From Epiperipatus broadwayi (Eukaryota > Onychophora > Udeonychophora > Euonychophora > Peripatidae): DNA of 64,000 bases. Location: contig JAQFVV010006548.1 in NCBI GenBank assembly GCA_028023455.1, forward strand, positions 124,001 through 188,000. Reading direction: 5' to 3'. Shown one piece after another: positions 11,480-23,290 of this stretch; within the stretch, counting starts at the first letter, position 1; each line of letters begins with the position of its first letter. Under the pieces are notes generated by a model. The model was given only the letters and a program-made list of their open reading frames with translations, did no database searches and had not been told where the DNA came from. A program made the position numbers and the translations under genes.

Positions 11480-12365
11480 GGAAGGAAATGAGATGATTAA
11501 AATACAGATATTCAGGGGGGGGGGGAGGGAGAAAAGCCCGGAGAACATCTAAAAAGCTTAAAGAGATGCTTTTGCAGATATGAGATGGGGGAATGCGATA
11601 AAATAAAAGTGGCCCACAGCCACCTGCTGGAGGACGCCTGGGATTGGTGGGGTCACTAATGACGAAGCCAAAGATGTTCAGAGAGTATGAAAGGGCTATA
11701 AACAAAATATTCTGGAGTGAGGAACTTCAGGTACAGATCAAAGCCCAAATCATCCAGAAAAGGTTTCAGGAAAAAGGGGAAGAGATATATGTCCGGTTCT
11801 TCAGACATCAGGTGGCACAACTAAGAGAATTGGAGGCATGTAATTTATCAGAAAAACACATTTTAAGGATTGTATGTAGAAATCTGCCAAGTGAAGTAAT
11901 GACAAGCATAGGGGATACATCAAGGAAAAGTGCAAAAGAGGTTGATAGAGTACTAGGACAATTAGAGGTTAGCGAACAGTGGCGGAAAAAAAGGAAACAG
12001 GAAAACTGGGACCAGAAGGGGGAAGAGAGGTGCATCAGAAACTTGATATGTTCTGATAAAGAATGGATTCCAAAAATGTGTAAGTATGGGCTATCCAAAA
12101 ATCGAAATAGAGATTGCTGGGAGACAGGCTGAGGCATTAGTGGATTCTGGAAGCCAAATCTCTGTGATGTCTGAGAAATTGTATACACAAATCATCGGCC
12201 AAGCAGGTATGGATGGATCTTCATATCAATGGGGAACCATTTCCTCATGTCTTTCTAATCATGAAAGACCTGATACATGACATATTGATAGGAACAGATT
12301 TTTTAAACCGGTATAGATGTGTAATACATTTTAAAATCAGTCAGTTCACAAAATTGTTATAGTCA
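11480..12365 (+). pseudogene. Ty3/gypsy-type gag-protease relic
   Basis: Gag fragments lie in several frames. The first is CDKIKVAHSHLLEDAWDWW at about 11,590-11,650, the usual gag pattern ending in W-x-W. It is followed by a 162-codon frame (11,644-12,132) with the block VAQLRELEACNLSEKHILRI, clearly related to the gag of element L2 in this window (VAKLRTLEACNMTESHIL). Downstream is a retropepsin: IEIAGRQAEALVDSGSQIS with the catalytic D-S-G, then after a frameshift DILIGTDFLNRYRCVIHF. There is no zinc knuckle, reverse transcriptase or integrase, and no LTR that I can delimit. This is therefore a decayed internal fragment of a gypsy-like element, not a working gene. Confidence 0.8.
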
Positions 12366-12954
12366 AAAATCTAGAATTGGACATGTGTATAATATATTTT
12401 GGTATGAATATGATCATTGATGATAACAAAAGATTCTGTAAAAACAGTCTTGAATTATTTTAAATATATACAGTTTTTCTAGTGAGAAAACTCTTAGAAT
12501 TTAATTACTCAAATATCATTGATTTACTTTGAGGTATTTATATTCTCACCTATCTAATTGAATATGTTATTAAATGAACTCATTGAATACTATTCATTTA
12601 GTGCATTTTTAAAAATACTTTATATGCTCTAAAAAAGGAATGAGTGTAGATTATCTTCAAAACATCTAAATTATTTTTCAAATGTTTCATATATAAAGTA
12701 ATTGGCTATTGCCATGTATATTTGTTTATTTGAGCTATTTGATTATAATTGATGTTCTATATTTTTTCTTTTGATAGATTTTAAATTGTTTGTTGTTCAT
12801 CAGTAAAATAATAAATACATGTCATGTGTATTATCTCCATTCATTATTAGTTTTATCATTAACTTTTCTTTTTACAACAATCCTGCACATTTTTTCTCTT
12901 CATTCCCTTTGAAATGCATCAAAAATTGTAACTTTTGTTTACATTATTCTGTTT
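12366..12954. other. AT-rich sequence, nothing recognised
   Basis: No ORF or repeat with support lies between the gag-protease relic and the foldback element. Confidence 0.5.
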
Positions 12955-12956
12955 TA

Positions 12957-13714
12957 CAGTCAAATATCAGCCTTTCACACTAATTGTGCATATGCTTTGC
13001 GAGGGTTAATAATAAATGAATACTTTCTCACCAATACAAGATATAGTATTTATGCAGGAATAAAAGGAATCCTCTTATTCCTATGACTCAAATGCTTATA
13101 TATGAGCAAATCTGAAGTACTGGCAAAGAAAGCGTGATGATGGAACAGTCACTTTAAATTACTATATATAATATCTGAATGAATGACGTCAGTGAAATTA
13201 TTTAGAATTTACTGAACGTCATTCCAACTGAAACTAGTAATATGTAAATAAGCATTTATTTTACACAATTGTATTACAGTCAAATATCAGCCTTTCATTC
13301 TAATTGTGCATACGCTTTGCGAGTGTTAATAATAAATGAATACTTTCTCACCAATATGAGATATAGTATTTATGCAGGAATAAAAGGAATCCTCTGTTTA
13401 CATACGCTATATAAAATAAATGCTTATTTACATATTATTAAGTTTCAGTTGGAATGACATTTAGTAAATTCTAGATAATTTCACCGTCATTCATTCAGAC
13501 ATTGTATATAGTAATTTAAAAACTGTTCCATCGTCACACTTTCTTTGCCAGTACTTCAGATTTGCTCATATATAAGCGTTTGAGTCATAGGAATAAGAGG
13601 ATTCCTTTTATTCCTGCATAAATACTATATCTTGTATTGGTGAGAAAGTATTCATTTATTATTAACACTTGCAAAGCGTATGCACAATTAGCATGAAAGG
13701 CTGATATTTGACTG
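12957..13714. mobile_element. TA-flanked foldback element (MITE-like)
   Basis: The 758-bp segment starts CAGTCAAATATCAGCCTTTC and ends with its reverse complement. TA dinucleotides lie directly outside (12,955-12,956 and 13,715-13,716). The arms are long: about 12,957-13,240 pairs with about 13,435-13,714. The middle holds a second direct partial copy of the left end starting at 13,277, also after TA. The block TTTACATACGCTATATAAAA occurs at about 13,397 and again just outside the right end near 13,727. It has no transposase. TA target and CAGT-type ends fit a Tc1/mariner-related non-autonomous foldback that inserted into, or duplicated within, itself. Confidence 0.75.
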
Positions 13715-13902
13715 TAATACAATTGTTTACATACGCTATATAAAATAAATGCTTATTCTGTTTTGTAATTTATATAGAAAATTTATCATAAATAGATTAT
13801 TTATTTAAAATATTATCTACACAGTTTTCTTTTCAAACATAACTTTCAATATATATAAATGAATAAACCAAACTTCTTTTTAAAACTTGATTTTTATATG
13901 AC

Positions 13903-16900
13903 TATCATCATCATCATCAACCATTATCAATCCACTGCAGGATGAAGGTCTCTCCAAGTTTAATCCATCTTCTCCGATCTTTAGCTTCTCTTCTCCACAA
14001 CACCCCTGCACATTTTCTTATTTCATCCATCCATCTCACATGTGGTCTTTTTCTGGGTCTTTTACAATCTCTTGGAATCCAGTTTAAAATTTCAATTGTC
14101 CATCTATTATCATCTCTTCTAGCAATATGTCCAGCCCAACTCCATTTCAATCTTTTAATTTTTTCAATAAGGTCAGTAACACCTGTTTGTTGTCTTACCC
14201 ATACATTGTGTTTTCGATCTCTTCTTGTTACTCCCAACATACATCTCTCCATACTCCTTTGAGTGGTCTGAAGTCTCTGTATTGTCTTCTATTAAGTGTC
14301 CAAGTCTCAGATCCATAAGTAAGAACTGGTAAAACACATTTGTTAAAAACCATCCTTTTCAAACACATAGGCATATTTCCTTTTAGTATCAAGTTATTTC
14401 TACCAAAAGCACTCCAACCAAGTTTAATTCTATGATTAATTTCCTCCATTATGTTTCCATCTGTATTAGTAATCTGACCAAGGTATGTGTAACTGTTAAC
14501 TTCTTCTAATTCTTCATAATCAATCTTTATTTTCATATTTTGAGCAAATCGATTAAAGATTACTTTAGTCTTTTTAACATTTATCTTTAGTCCTACTTTT
14601 CTACTTTCATCTGCTAACTCCTGCAACATTTCCTGCAGCTCTGAAGCATTATTTGCAAAAACAACTACATCATCTGCGAAATCTAAATGACTTAAATACT
14701 CTCCATTTACTTTCACTCCTTTAGTTTCCCATTTTAATCCACAAAATACTTCTTGAGCACTGCTGTAAAGAGTTTTGGAGATATGGAGTCACCTTGTCTT
14801 ACACCTTTCTCAATGTTGATTTTTCCAGTATCATTATGTAATCTAATTGTTGATGTTGCATTTTTATAAATATTCTTTAAAATATGACAATATCCTGGAT
14901 CTATACCTTGATGATCCAATTCTTTAATCACTGAAGAAATGTGTATAGAATCGAATGCCTTTTTATAATCTACAAATCCAAAACATAATGACAACTCATA
15001 TTCGTTTGTCCTTTCTATGACTTCTCTCAATACCTGGATATGATCTATTGTACTAAAACCACTTTTAAATCCAGCTTGTTCTCTTGGTTGGTGGAAATCC
15101 AAAGTTCTCTGTAGACGAGTTGTAATTATCTTGGTAAAAATTTTATATAAAACTGATAAAAGGCTGATAGGTCTGTAATTTCTAATATCTTCTTTATCAC
15201 CTTTTTTAAATATTAATATTATTACTGCATTCTTCCAATCTTCCGGTACATCTTTATCATTTAGACATTTGGTATATAACTTTGCTAAAATTGTTTCTAC
15301 TTCACCTGCTTATTTTAATATATCAATTATAATTCCATCATTTCCTGGAGCCTTTCCTTTCTTCATACACTTAATTGCATGTCTCACTTCTTCATTTACA
15401 ATTCTGGGCAATTCGGAAGATGTAATAGATATAGGAGGTACTTGTTCTTTATTACTATATAATTCTTGATAAAAATCTTCTACCAATTTCATGATGTCAT
15501 CTCTCTTTTTAGTAATAATTCCATCTTTTTTTCTTATTGCAGATATAAATTTTCTACCAATACCAAAATGTTGTTTAACATTTTTGAGACATTTATTTTC
15601 TGCTACAGCTTTCCTTGCTATTTCACAGTTATACTTTCTTATATCATTTTCAACTCTTTTCCATACCATTTTACAAAATTCGAGATATTCAATTCTTTTT
15701 AATACATCATTTTTGTATATCTTCATATTCCTTCTTTTCTTCATAAATTCTCTAGTCTCAGTAGAAATTTTATTAGTCAATTGCTGCTTTTTTCTACCAG
15801 CTATATTTGTTGTAGTTTTTAAAAGTGTATCAGTTATTTTCATATTAATTTCATTCAAATCTGAATCATGTTCAAAATCTCCTAACACTTGAAACCTATT
15901 TGTAAGTTTTAATTTAAATTCATTAGAATGTTTCTGAAGATTAGGAATATCAACTGTAAATATTGTTTTTCTTAATAATTTTTGTCTCTCTAGTTTTACA
16001 TTAACACGTAACTTACACCTTACTAATTGATGATCACTTCCTGTGTTAAATTTATTAAGAACATTACAATCTTGAAATATGTATTTTCTGTTAGTCAAAA
16101 TATAATCCAATTCTGCTGTACCTTCATTTGGATGCTTCCATGTCCATTTCCTTTTAACATTTTTCTCAAAAAATGAATTCATAATATAAAGTTTTTCTTT
16201 TTCTGCAAACTCCACAATTCTATGTCCTATTCTATTACCATAACCAAAATTACCTACAGCAATTTCATCTTTCATTTGTCTACCAATTCTAGCATTAAAG
16301 TCTCCCATAACAATTTTAAAATGTTGTTTACTCTGATCAAAAGCCTTTTGTACATCCATATAAAAATCTTCTACTACTTCATCACTATGAGAACTTGTTG
16401 GGGCATAAACCTGAATTATCTGCATTTGGTATCTGCTATTAAGTTGTATAACTAATCTTGCCACTCTGTCCGATACACCATCAATCTCCACAATATTGTT
16501 CTTCCACTTTTTATTTATAATGAATCCTACTCCACTTGTATTTCCAATATGTGTGCCTTTATATATATGTCCACTTTTTAAATAAATTGTTTCTTCTCCT
16601 TTTCTTCTAACTTCACAAAGTCCAATAATGTCCCATTTAATATAAGACAGTTCTTCTTCTAATTCTTGCAATCTTCCTTCACTTGAAAGTGATCTGCAGT
16701 TGTAAGTACCTAAATAAAAAGTCGTCATCAAATGGCAGCCTGGGTCCACAATCAGGGAATTCTTAGCACCCTCCGCCTTCGGCCACCAACCGCTGCCTTG
16801 GTTGGTGACTTTACAGCCTCCTGGGAATAAGGGCCATGCTTTATTTTTGTCTGTCATAATTGTATATATGTATTGGGAAAATATTTATCATTTACGCAAA

Positions 16901-17165
16901 CATTCATTCTGCCTTATCAGGCATGAGAAGAAAGACCATGGTGTTTCTTGATCTTAAACTCAGAGGTAAACAGCCAATAAACTCACCACACTGGCTAATG
17001 CGTGTTGGTGAGCAGCCCATCCATGTTCGTATACTATATGAATAATCACATAGTAATAACAGCTGCAACGACAAGAACGTATGGAGTGGACATTAGGAAT
17101 TTGCCCTGCTCGGTTCCTTTAAGGCCTCCAAGAGGAATCAAAGGGTCTCCTTTCAGTTAATAGCA
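13903..17165 (-). mobile_element. RTE-type LINE, nearly full length
   Basis: The element reads on the minus strand. The 3' tail is a short GAT/ATC trinucleotide run at 13,903-13,919, as is usual for RTE/BovB elements. The single ORF spans 16,857-13,917. A 5' leader of about 300 bp reaches to roughly 17,165. Only three lesions break an otherwise continuous coding region, so the copy is relatively young. No clear target duplication is visible, which is also common for RTE. Confidence 0.88.
13917..16857 (-). pseudogene. RTE endonuclease-reverse transcriptase, three lesions
   Basis: The coding region would be about 980 residues starting at MTDKNKAWPL. The first 515 codons hold an APE-type endonuclease with GTYNCRSLS, the glutamate of LCEVRRKG, VYAPTSSHSDE, GDFNARIG and the final GSDHQLVRC. 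The connector leads into reverse transcriptase with GKAPGNDG, NYRPISLLSVLYKIFTKI, EQAGFKSGF, FVDYKKAFDSI, GVRQGDSISPKLF and the catalytic FADDVVVFA. The C-terminal part has RDRKHNVWVRQQTGVTDLI and LKWSWAGHIARRDD, typical of RTE proteins often annotated as craniofacial development protein 2-like. Lesions: an in-frame TAA at 15,310-15,312; a one-base deletion near 14,755 just before the FADD block; a frameshift near 14,280-14,300. The enzyme would nick DNA and copy its RNA into the target, but this copy cannot make it whole. Confidence 0.92.
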
Positions 17166-19189
17166 AAAAAAAAAAAATTATGACTATAATAAAAATATAA
17201 TTTCATACCAATGTTTCAGCTATTTTATAATAGACTTTTTCAAGGAAAACTGAAAAATAAAAATATGTAAGAATAAATATAAATATTACATATTCCAAAC
17301 CCAAAAATTAAAAAATGCTTAAAAAAAAGAGTAATTTCTGAATACAGTTTTTCAAAATTAAAATTATTTATGGAGCATGTAATTGTATTTAAAATCTTAA
17401 TAAATTTATTCAAACCTTTGTCAAAGCAAAAATCATGAAAAATAAACTTGTGAAAAGTTAGTTTTCTTCAGTATAGATTTTAGGAATAATCTTACATGTA
17501 TACTGCACTGGACACTTCACATCTCTTATCATCGAGGGCACCAAGGCCACTGGCAAGCTAGAAAATTTGATTTATGGTGATCAGAATTTAAGTTATGAGG
17601 AAAATCGGATATAAATGCTGCCATTTAGATATGGTGAGGAAGAGTTCTTAAACATTATTCAGTCAATTGAGGGATAGAATACAGAAACAAACATCAGCAA
17701 AAAATAATAATAATAATCCTTACATTTATTAAATTTTAAAATAAATGTTAATTTTAAAAAAAGTTTTAACTAAATCCCTTGTCCTGATTGGGCTGAGAGT
17801 GCAGGTGAAGATTATCATATACCAAACACTTTGGCAGATAATTTTGTTTTCTCACTTAAACTTATAGGGCATAGTCATGATCTTTCTGCCAGTGATTTAT
17901 CTACACAACATCCATTCTCTTTTCATTTCTATCTTCCCTAAGATATTTTTAGTAAAGGCTATCTTGAATGGTAGTTAATGAACAGTGCAGGGAGATCTCT
18001 CTTTAACTTGGTAAAGACATTTGGACCAAAACAAGGATGTCCTATGCTCCTTAAACACTTATAAGGGCTTGCATTTATTATATGGCCCTTAAGGTTACCT
18101 CAGTATGTAAAGAGAAAAGATTACGATTTATATAATGGTTAAATATAACAAATTTTAAAAAAATGTCACACTCTATATGGCATAAAAAACAGAAAGCATA
18201 ATCGATAAATTGCCAGCCAAAAGATCCATGGTCTGTGAGAAATGCTGACACATGTTAAACTAAATTAATTTCAAATGAAATGGGACAGGTGATATAAAAG
18301 GAAAACTATTGTTACCTGATAATGCCTTTAACAACAAATAATTTTTTAAAAATTGAGTATAAAATACCAACTTCCTATATACTTTCTAACTAAGTGGTAG
18401 AAATAAAATCTTGGAATTAATTATCTACAATTTATAGATCACAATAATAAATACACAGTAAAAGAAATACTTAGAAATCAACCAAAATTAACTAAACTTA
18501 TACAAATAAGCCTATCATATGTTCATCTTTTTTTTTAAATAATAAGTTTAGAGATTTAAGCACTGGTTAAGATATTAAGAACATTAGATTACCTCTGAGG
18601 CTTTGATTTTCCCTTGTGATTTGTTCTAAAAGTATGTGCAAGGTTCAATCCCAACATGTGTACACTGCTGTTTTTAATCTCAAGAAAGCTGATTGCAGAG
18701 TATGAAGGCAAATTTCAGGATCAGTCTTGAACTTTTAAATTAGGACATGTTAATGATGAAATGATTTTAGAGTTCCAGGGTTTGTCTTAGAATGGTTTTA
18801 ACATGGCATACTTTTGATATTTTTCTGCAAGGCTGTTAGTTTCTGTATTGGAAATTGATGACCGCTAACTCCAGTAATAAGTATATTCATTTCCTTTTTT
18901 TGAAAGTTGGTTTGAGAATTGAAACATCTATAATAATAAGCCAGCAATCTTTTTTTTTCCTTTTTAGTGGTTTCTTTTGCAATTAGAGTCTATTTAAAAA
19001 GAAATCTGAATAACCTAGTCTTTTTTTTTCTTTGAATGGTTCTTAAAAAAACCCTGAGCTTTTATATCCTATTAATTTCCTGAAGGTTTGTGATGACGGT
19101 ATTTTAGTTGTATTTTTATATTGGACTATTTCCATAATCTAATATGAGTATCGAATGTCTTTAAAAAAAATTAATTTTTATTTAAATAT
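17166..19189. other. AT-rich sequence, nothing firmly recognised
   Basis: No coding region is supported. A weak tRNA-like stretch near 18,550-18,660 includes AGGTTCAATCCC, a B-box match. It may be an old SINE relic. Confidence 0.45.
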
Positions 19190-19194
19190 TTCAA

Positions 19195-19395
19195 ATATAT
19201 TAAATTGTTAGTAATACCCCATCAAACAGGTTAGTATATGCAAACATTTCAAGAGGTGTTCTTCCTTTTTCTTCAGGTATTGCTGGCCTGACCAGTGACA
19301 GTACTAGCATGGGATTCGAACCTGGTCCCTTTGATTCTTGAGTATTGAATTTTAAGATAACTCTAATCACCTAAGCCATACAGCCAGTAGAAATT
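19195..19395 (-). repeat. tRNA-like tail of the inverted Penelope copy
   Basis: Directly after the GIY-YIG frame the minus strand reads a tRNA-like stretch with a weak A box (GATTAGAG) and a strong B box (GGTTCGAATCCC). About 130 bp more follow, ending near TTTGAAATATTTAAATAAA. The same tail follows the other Penelope copy at 46,736-46,950. Confidence 0.75.
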
Positions 19396-19760
19396 TCATA
19401 TAATTATCTAATATTCTTTCATGATTTCTCCACCTTTTCCTAAGAGCAAAGTTGATTAGCGGTTTCCATATATCATGTATAGTCACCCTAGGTTGACTTA
19501 TGGAATTGTTTGCCATTGTCATGTGAGCAGTTGCTTTAAATTTTCTTCTTTGTACCTTTTCTTCTCTATCCAATATTTTTGTATTTGTGCAATTGACCAT
19601 ATATTCATTGGCACATACATCATCTGCTACCTTAGACACATATGTTTTCTCTCTTCAAATCATCAGTTTGTCTTCTTGCAAGCACTTTTCAATGGGATTA
19701 TTGGTCTCACCAATATATGTTCTTCCACATTGACATGGTATTTTATAGATGTAGTTTTTT
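19367..19760 (-). pseudogene. GIY-YIG endonuclease domain of a Penelope-like element
   Basis: Reading down from about 19,760 the minus strand gives CQCGRTYIGETNNPIEKCLQ, the GIY-YIG core. An in-frame stop follows, then VSKVADDVCANE, ILDREEKVQRRKFKA (with the catalytic-type glutamate) and NNSISQPRVTIHDIWKPLI. The frame ends at a TGA inside the tRNA-like tail (LAVWLR-stop). The pattern matches the C-terminal endonuclease of Penelope proteins, which nicks the target. The copy is truncated at its 5' side and carries at least one stop, so it is a relic. It is the uninterrupted sister copy that shows what the site at 20,870/46,403 looked like before insertion. Confidence 0.85.
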
Positions 19761-20008
19761 CTTTTCAGCATTTCAAGTTAGAATTCCTTGTAGTGTGGTA
19801 TGGCTTTGGAAAGCTGTTCTGATGTTACACTGATTGCAGATTTTTCTTAATTTGTCTGCTATTTTTGGATTGTGTGTGTATACTACAGTACCAGTAATTA
19901 TTTTTTATCTTTTGATGGGTTTTTTGTTGTCTATTTAAGGTTTTCTTAATAACAGTTGATGTATAATGATTTTTCATAAGAGTTTATTCTAAAAAGCATT
20001 GTCTATTG

Positions 20009-20870
20009 TAAGGAAAAGGTTAAATGGTGATAATAGCTTACAAACCAAAAGAGCTCTTCCTATTGATAGTATAATGGCACTATTAACATTCTGCATAAAA
20101 ACAACATATTTTCAATATAACATAATTCTTGCAACAAAATCAGAGAATGGCTGCAGGCTCACCATTGTCACCCCTGATCAGCAATATTTATATGGAAGAA
20201 CTTGAAACCACAGCCATAAAAACTATTCAATATCCACCTAAAGTTTAGCTTCACTATGTAGATGATATATTTATTGTATAGCCACATGGTGAATCACTGC
20301 TACAAGCTTTCTGGAAACACATCAATAACATATCCCCTTCAGTTAAATTCACAATAGAATCAGAACAAGAACAATAATTGGCATTCTTAAATGTTCTTGT
20401 GACAAGACATCCTTATGGCAAAATCAAAAGTACAATTTACTGAAAACCCATATATAAAGGAAAATATCTAGTCTATATATCGAATCACACCAGAAACACA
20501 AAACATGGAGTTATACTATCACTATGGAACAGAGCAAAAGAAGTTTGTTCAGAAACCAGTGATTTGGAAAAAAAATCTATATAGAACAAACTCTTATAAA
20601 AAATGGTTATCCATCAGCTGTTATTAAGAAAATCTTAAATAGACAACAAAAAGAAACCATCAAAAGAAAAAATTATCAGTACTGTAGTGTACCCATACAT
20701 TCCAAAAATAGCTGATGAATTAAGGAAAATCTGCAATCAGCATAATATCAGAACAGCTTTCCAGAGCCATACCACACTGAGGAATTTTAACATCTATAAA
20801 GTCTAAACTTGAAATGCTGCAAAGAAAAAACTGCATCTATGAAATACCATGTGAATGTGGAAGAAGATAT
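20009..20870 (+). pseudogene. Penelope-like reverse transcriptase, decayed 5' part
   Basis: The 5' end lacks the start of the protein. Visible blocks in order: RKRLNGDNSLQTKRALPID, LLTFCIKTTYFQYN, then after a frameshift MAAGSPLSPLISNIYMEELE, the catalytic LHYVDDIFIV, LLQAFWKHINNISPSVKFTI, the KPIYKGKYLVYISNHTRNTK block, and finally CECGRRY at the very end. This is the canonical Penelope reverse transcriptase leading into the GIY-YIG linker. At least six in-frame stops break it. At 20,870 the reading stops exactly in the GIY-YIG core, where LTR element L1 is inserted; the frame resumes with YIGET at 46,404. Confidence 0.88.
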
Positions 20871-23262
20871 TGTGAGGATAGCTTAAGATCACACCCACAA
20901 CAAATCTTAGCCATCAGAAATATTGGATTGTCTTTTAGTTAGAATGTAAATATAAAACAAATACCAAGTTTTGATAGAACACTCTTAAAAAATATATAAA
21001 TGTTTAATTAGTTATAACAGTGTACTAATTGTATATTAAATAGTGGAAATGGTAGGTTGTTTACAAAAAAACATATATATATAAGTAATAAAATTCTAGT
21101 GTTTATAAAAAAATATAAACATTAATAAAATCATACAAATTTATATATATTGAAAATTGTATTGTGTTGAAAATAATAAATATACACAAATGATGGAAAA
21201 ACAATCAGCAATTAAAAAAAATCAAGTATTGTACCAAATGACTGGATATAAGGAGGACATAATATCATTAACATTTTATTATTTATTTTATTTTGTAAAA
21301 TGAATCTATAATAAAAATATTTTTATAATGCAACAATAGGCACGTGCTGCATTTAAACAATGGAAATGACTATGGGTATAAAAAGCAAAACAATTAAAAA
21401 TCATTCTTTTTATTGTTGTGTGTTTGACATGAAAAGGCAGTTTTATTGAAGCAGTTATTTTAATAACATTTTCTACAAAATGGACATTTTTTAAAACCAG
21501 CATCTCAACAAATGTAGAAGATTCTTAAGAAAATATTATGATTTTTTTTTTAAAGAAACTAAAAAAAAAATTAGAATGGTTTATTTGGTTAAAAGTTTAT
21601 ATAGCTAATATTGAAAACAGTAAATAGCTGTACTCTCTATATATTTTTATTAAATGTGAACCGCATATTTATATAAACCTAGATATATATTGTGAAATAT
21701 GTTATATTTTGGCTAGAACGATTGTCTTCAGGTGGAGCATTTATTCACTATGGCCATGTGAAATCAACATCTATCTGTCTACATTTAAGTGCCTGATATG
21801 CTAGATCCATGCAGGATGATAATATACATGAGGAATAAAACAATCACCCACTGCCAATATAAATATGTTCAGAATGTGGTATTCAAAATTAATGAGTTCT
21901 CAACATTTATAATAAGATGCATAAATTGTAATAACTGTTTATGTAAGAAGGACTCTGAGAAAGAATTGTGCCTGATCATATCGATTCATGAAATATTGTA
22001 AATATTATGATTTTTTCTTTTGTATAAATGTCTTTTTTTATTATTAATATTATCTCAGTCGTATATTTCAGAAGTACTAATGGTTTAATTCAACAATTAG
22101 GAACAGTCCAACATATAAAAGTGTCAAGACAGTGGGGGGGGGGGGAGAGGTTGAAAAGTCTGATTTTTTTTCTTTTAATAAAATTTAGGTAATTTTTCTG
22201 ACAAAATACTTGAATTTTCATCTATGAATATGAAATTGAGTGCTTAAACAGAATACTTAAATGGTAAGAGTTTTTCTCTTTTAAAGTCACTAAAATAACC
22301 AATGCCACAACATGACATGACTACTTATAGTATGTATTATATGTTTTACTAATAGTATTCTTAAGATCTTTATATGATTAACACTTTTTAATTAATATTC
22401 TTTACTATTTTCTTGCTTTGCTATCATATGTTTTGTTTATGTATTACATTTCTTCCATGATATATTAATATGCAAAATAATTATTTTAGATCAACCAACT
22501 TTCACACTTAGAACTGCATCTGGAGTTGCATTTAAATTTCTAATTTAGTTAGCAAACTCACTCTTATTTAATAAATTTTTCATTACTTTTGAATATGTAA
22601 ATGACTATATTATGAGTGTCTATCATGGGAAAGAAGGGTAAATAATTTTAAATTATTTAATTAACAAAATGATAGATACTCATCATAGACATAAAAGTTA
22701 TAAATACAGAGGAATATATCCAAATAATTTATTTGCACTTGTAAATTTTGATGATTTGTTCTATATTGTTAATATATTTTATTTTTGTAAATAAATATTA
22801 TGAAGTTTTGTTTAATTAACAGTCTCTCTAGTTTTGTTGCTCCAGCATTTACATTCAACCCTATAATCAATATTTTACATATGAACCCATGCATTACTTT
22901 TTGATGAGCATGAGAGAAAAATGTTAAAGATAATTTCTTACTGATGAATAGGTTGAGCTAATTTATTTATTGATTAACAGTTTGCATATGTACATCTTTG
23001 TCAAAAGAGTCGAACACAAATTCTTCCTGAGTTTGAATATGTGAGGCAACGGTTCTGAAAAAGAGTGGTGAAATGTTGGATGAACTGATTTAAATTACAT
23101 GTAGATTTGATAGATAAGGCTTAGGCTAGTTTATTGAAGATAGGTGTAATCATGAGTCATGTACTTCATCGTGTAATCTCTGGCACCCTACATGAAGACC
23201 CTAGGTCTGACAGTAATTAGATGTGACCTTTTTTTTATATGTCTTTTGACTCGACTGTTACA
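20871..23262 (+). repeat. L1 5' LTR
   Basis: Begins TGTGAGGATAGC and ends CGACTGTTACA (TG...CA). It matches 27,428-27,633 and then 42,601-46,402 (apart from the inserted elements) over its whole length with scattered differences. At 2.4 kb it is very long for a gypsy LTR. A G run sits at about 22,135. No ORF inside looks coding. Confidence 0.88.
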
Positions 23263-23290
23263 TCTAGTTCCCAAACGTTTTAGGCATGAA
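23263..23290 (+). other. L1 primer-binding site candidate
   Basis: The bases directly after the 5' LTR, TCTAGTTCCCAAACGTTTTA, align with the clearer primer-binding site of L2 (TGGCGTCCCAACTAAAGGGC). They look like a mutated version of the same tRNA complement. The usual TGG start is lost. Confidence 0.45.

Larger units (their letters stand above)
19190..19995 (-). mobile_element. Penelope-like element, truncated inverted copy
   Basis: On the minus strand this holds the end of the reverse-transcriptase region, the GIY-YIG endonuclease and a tRNA-like 3' tail. It lies head to head with the plus-strand Penelope reverse transcriptase that begins near 20,009. The 19,740-19,990 part is the inverted counterpart of 20,590-20,860. 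Penelope-like elements are known for such partial, inverted or tandem neighbouring copies, so the two may have inserted as one unit. Confidence 0.85.

Noticed and set aside
11268-11705. A 145-codon minus-strand ORF opposite the gag region.
   Set aside because: Proline- and serine-rich shadow of the plus-strand gag, caused by purine-rich coding sequence. No motif of its own.
15269-16455. Plus-strand ORFs opposite the RTE protein.
   Set aside because: Low-complexity frames antisense to a clear endonuclease-reverse transcriptase.
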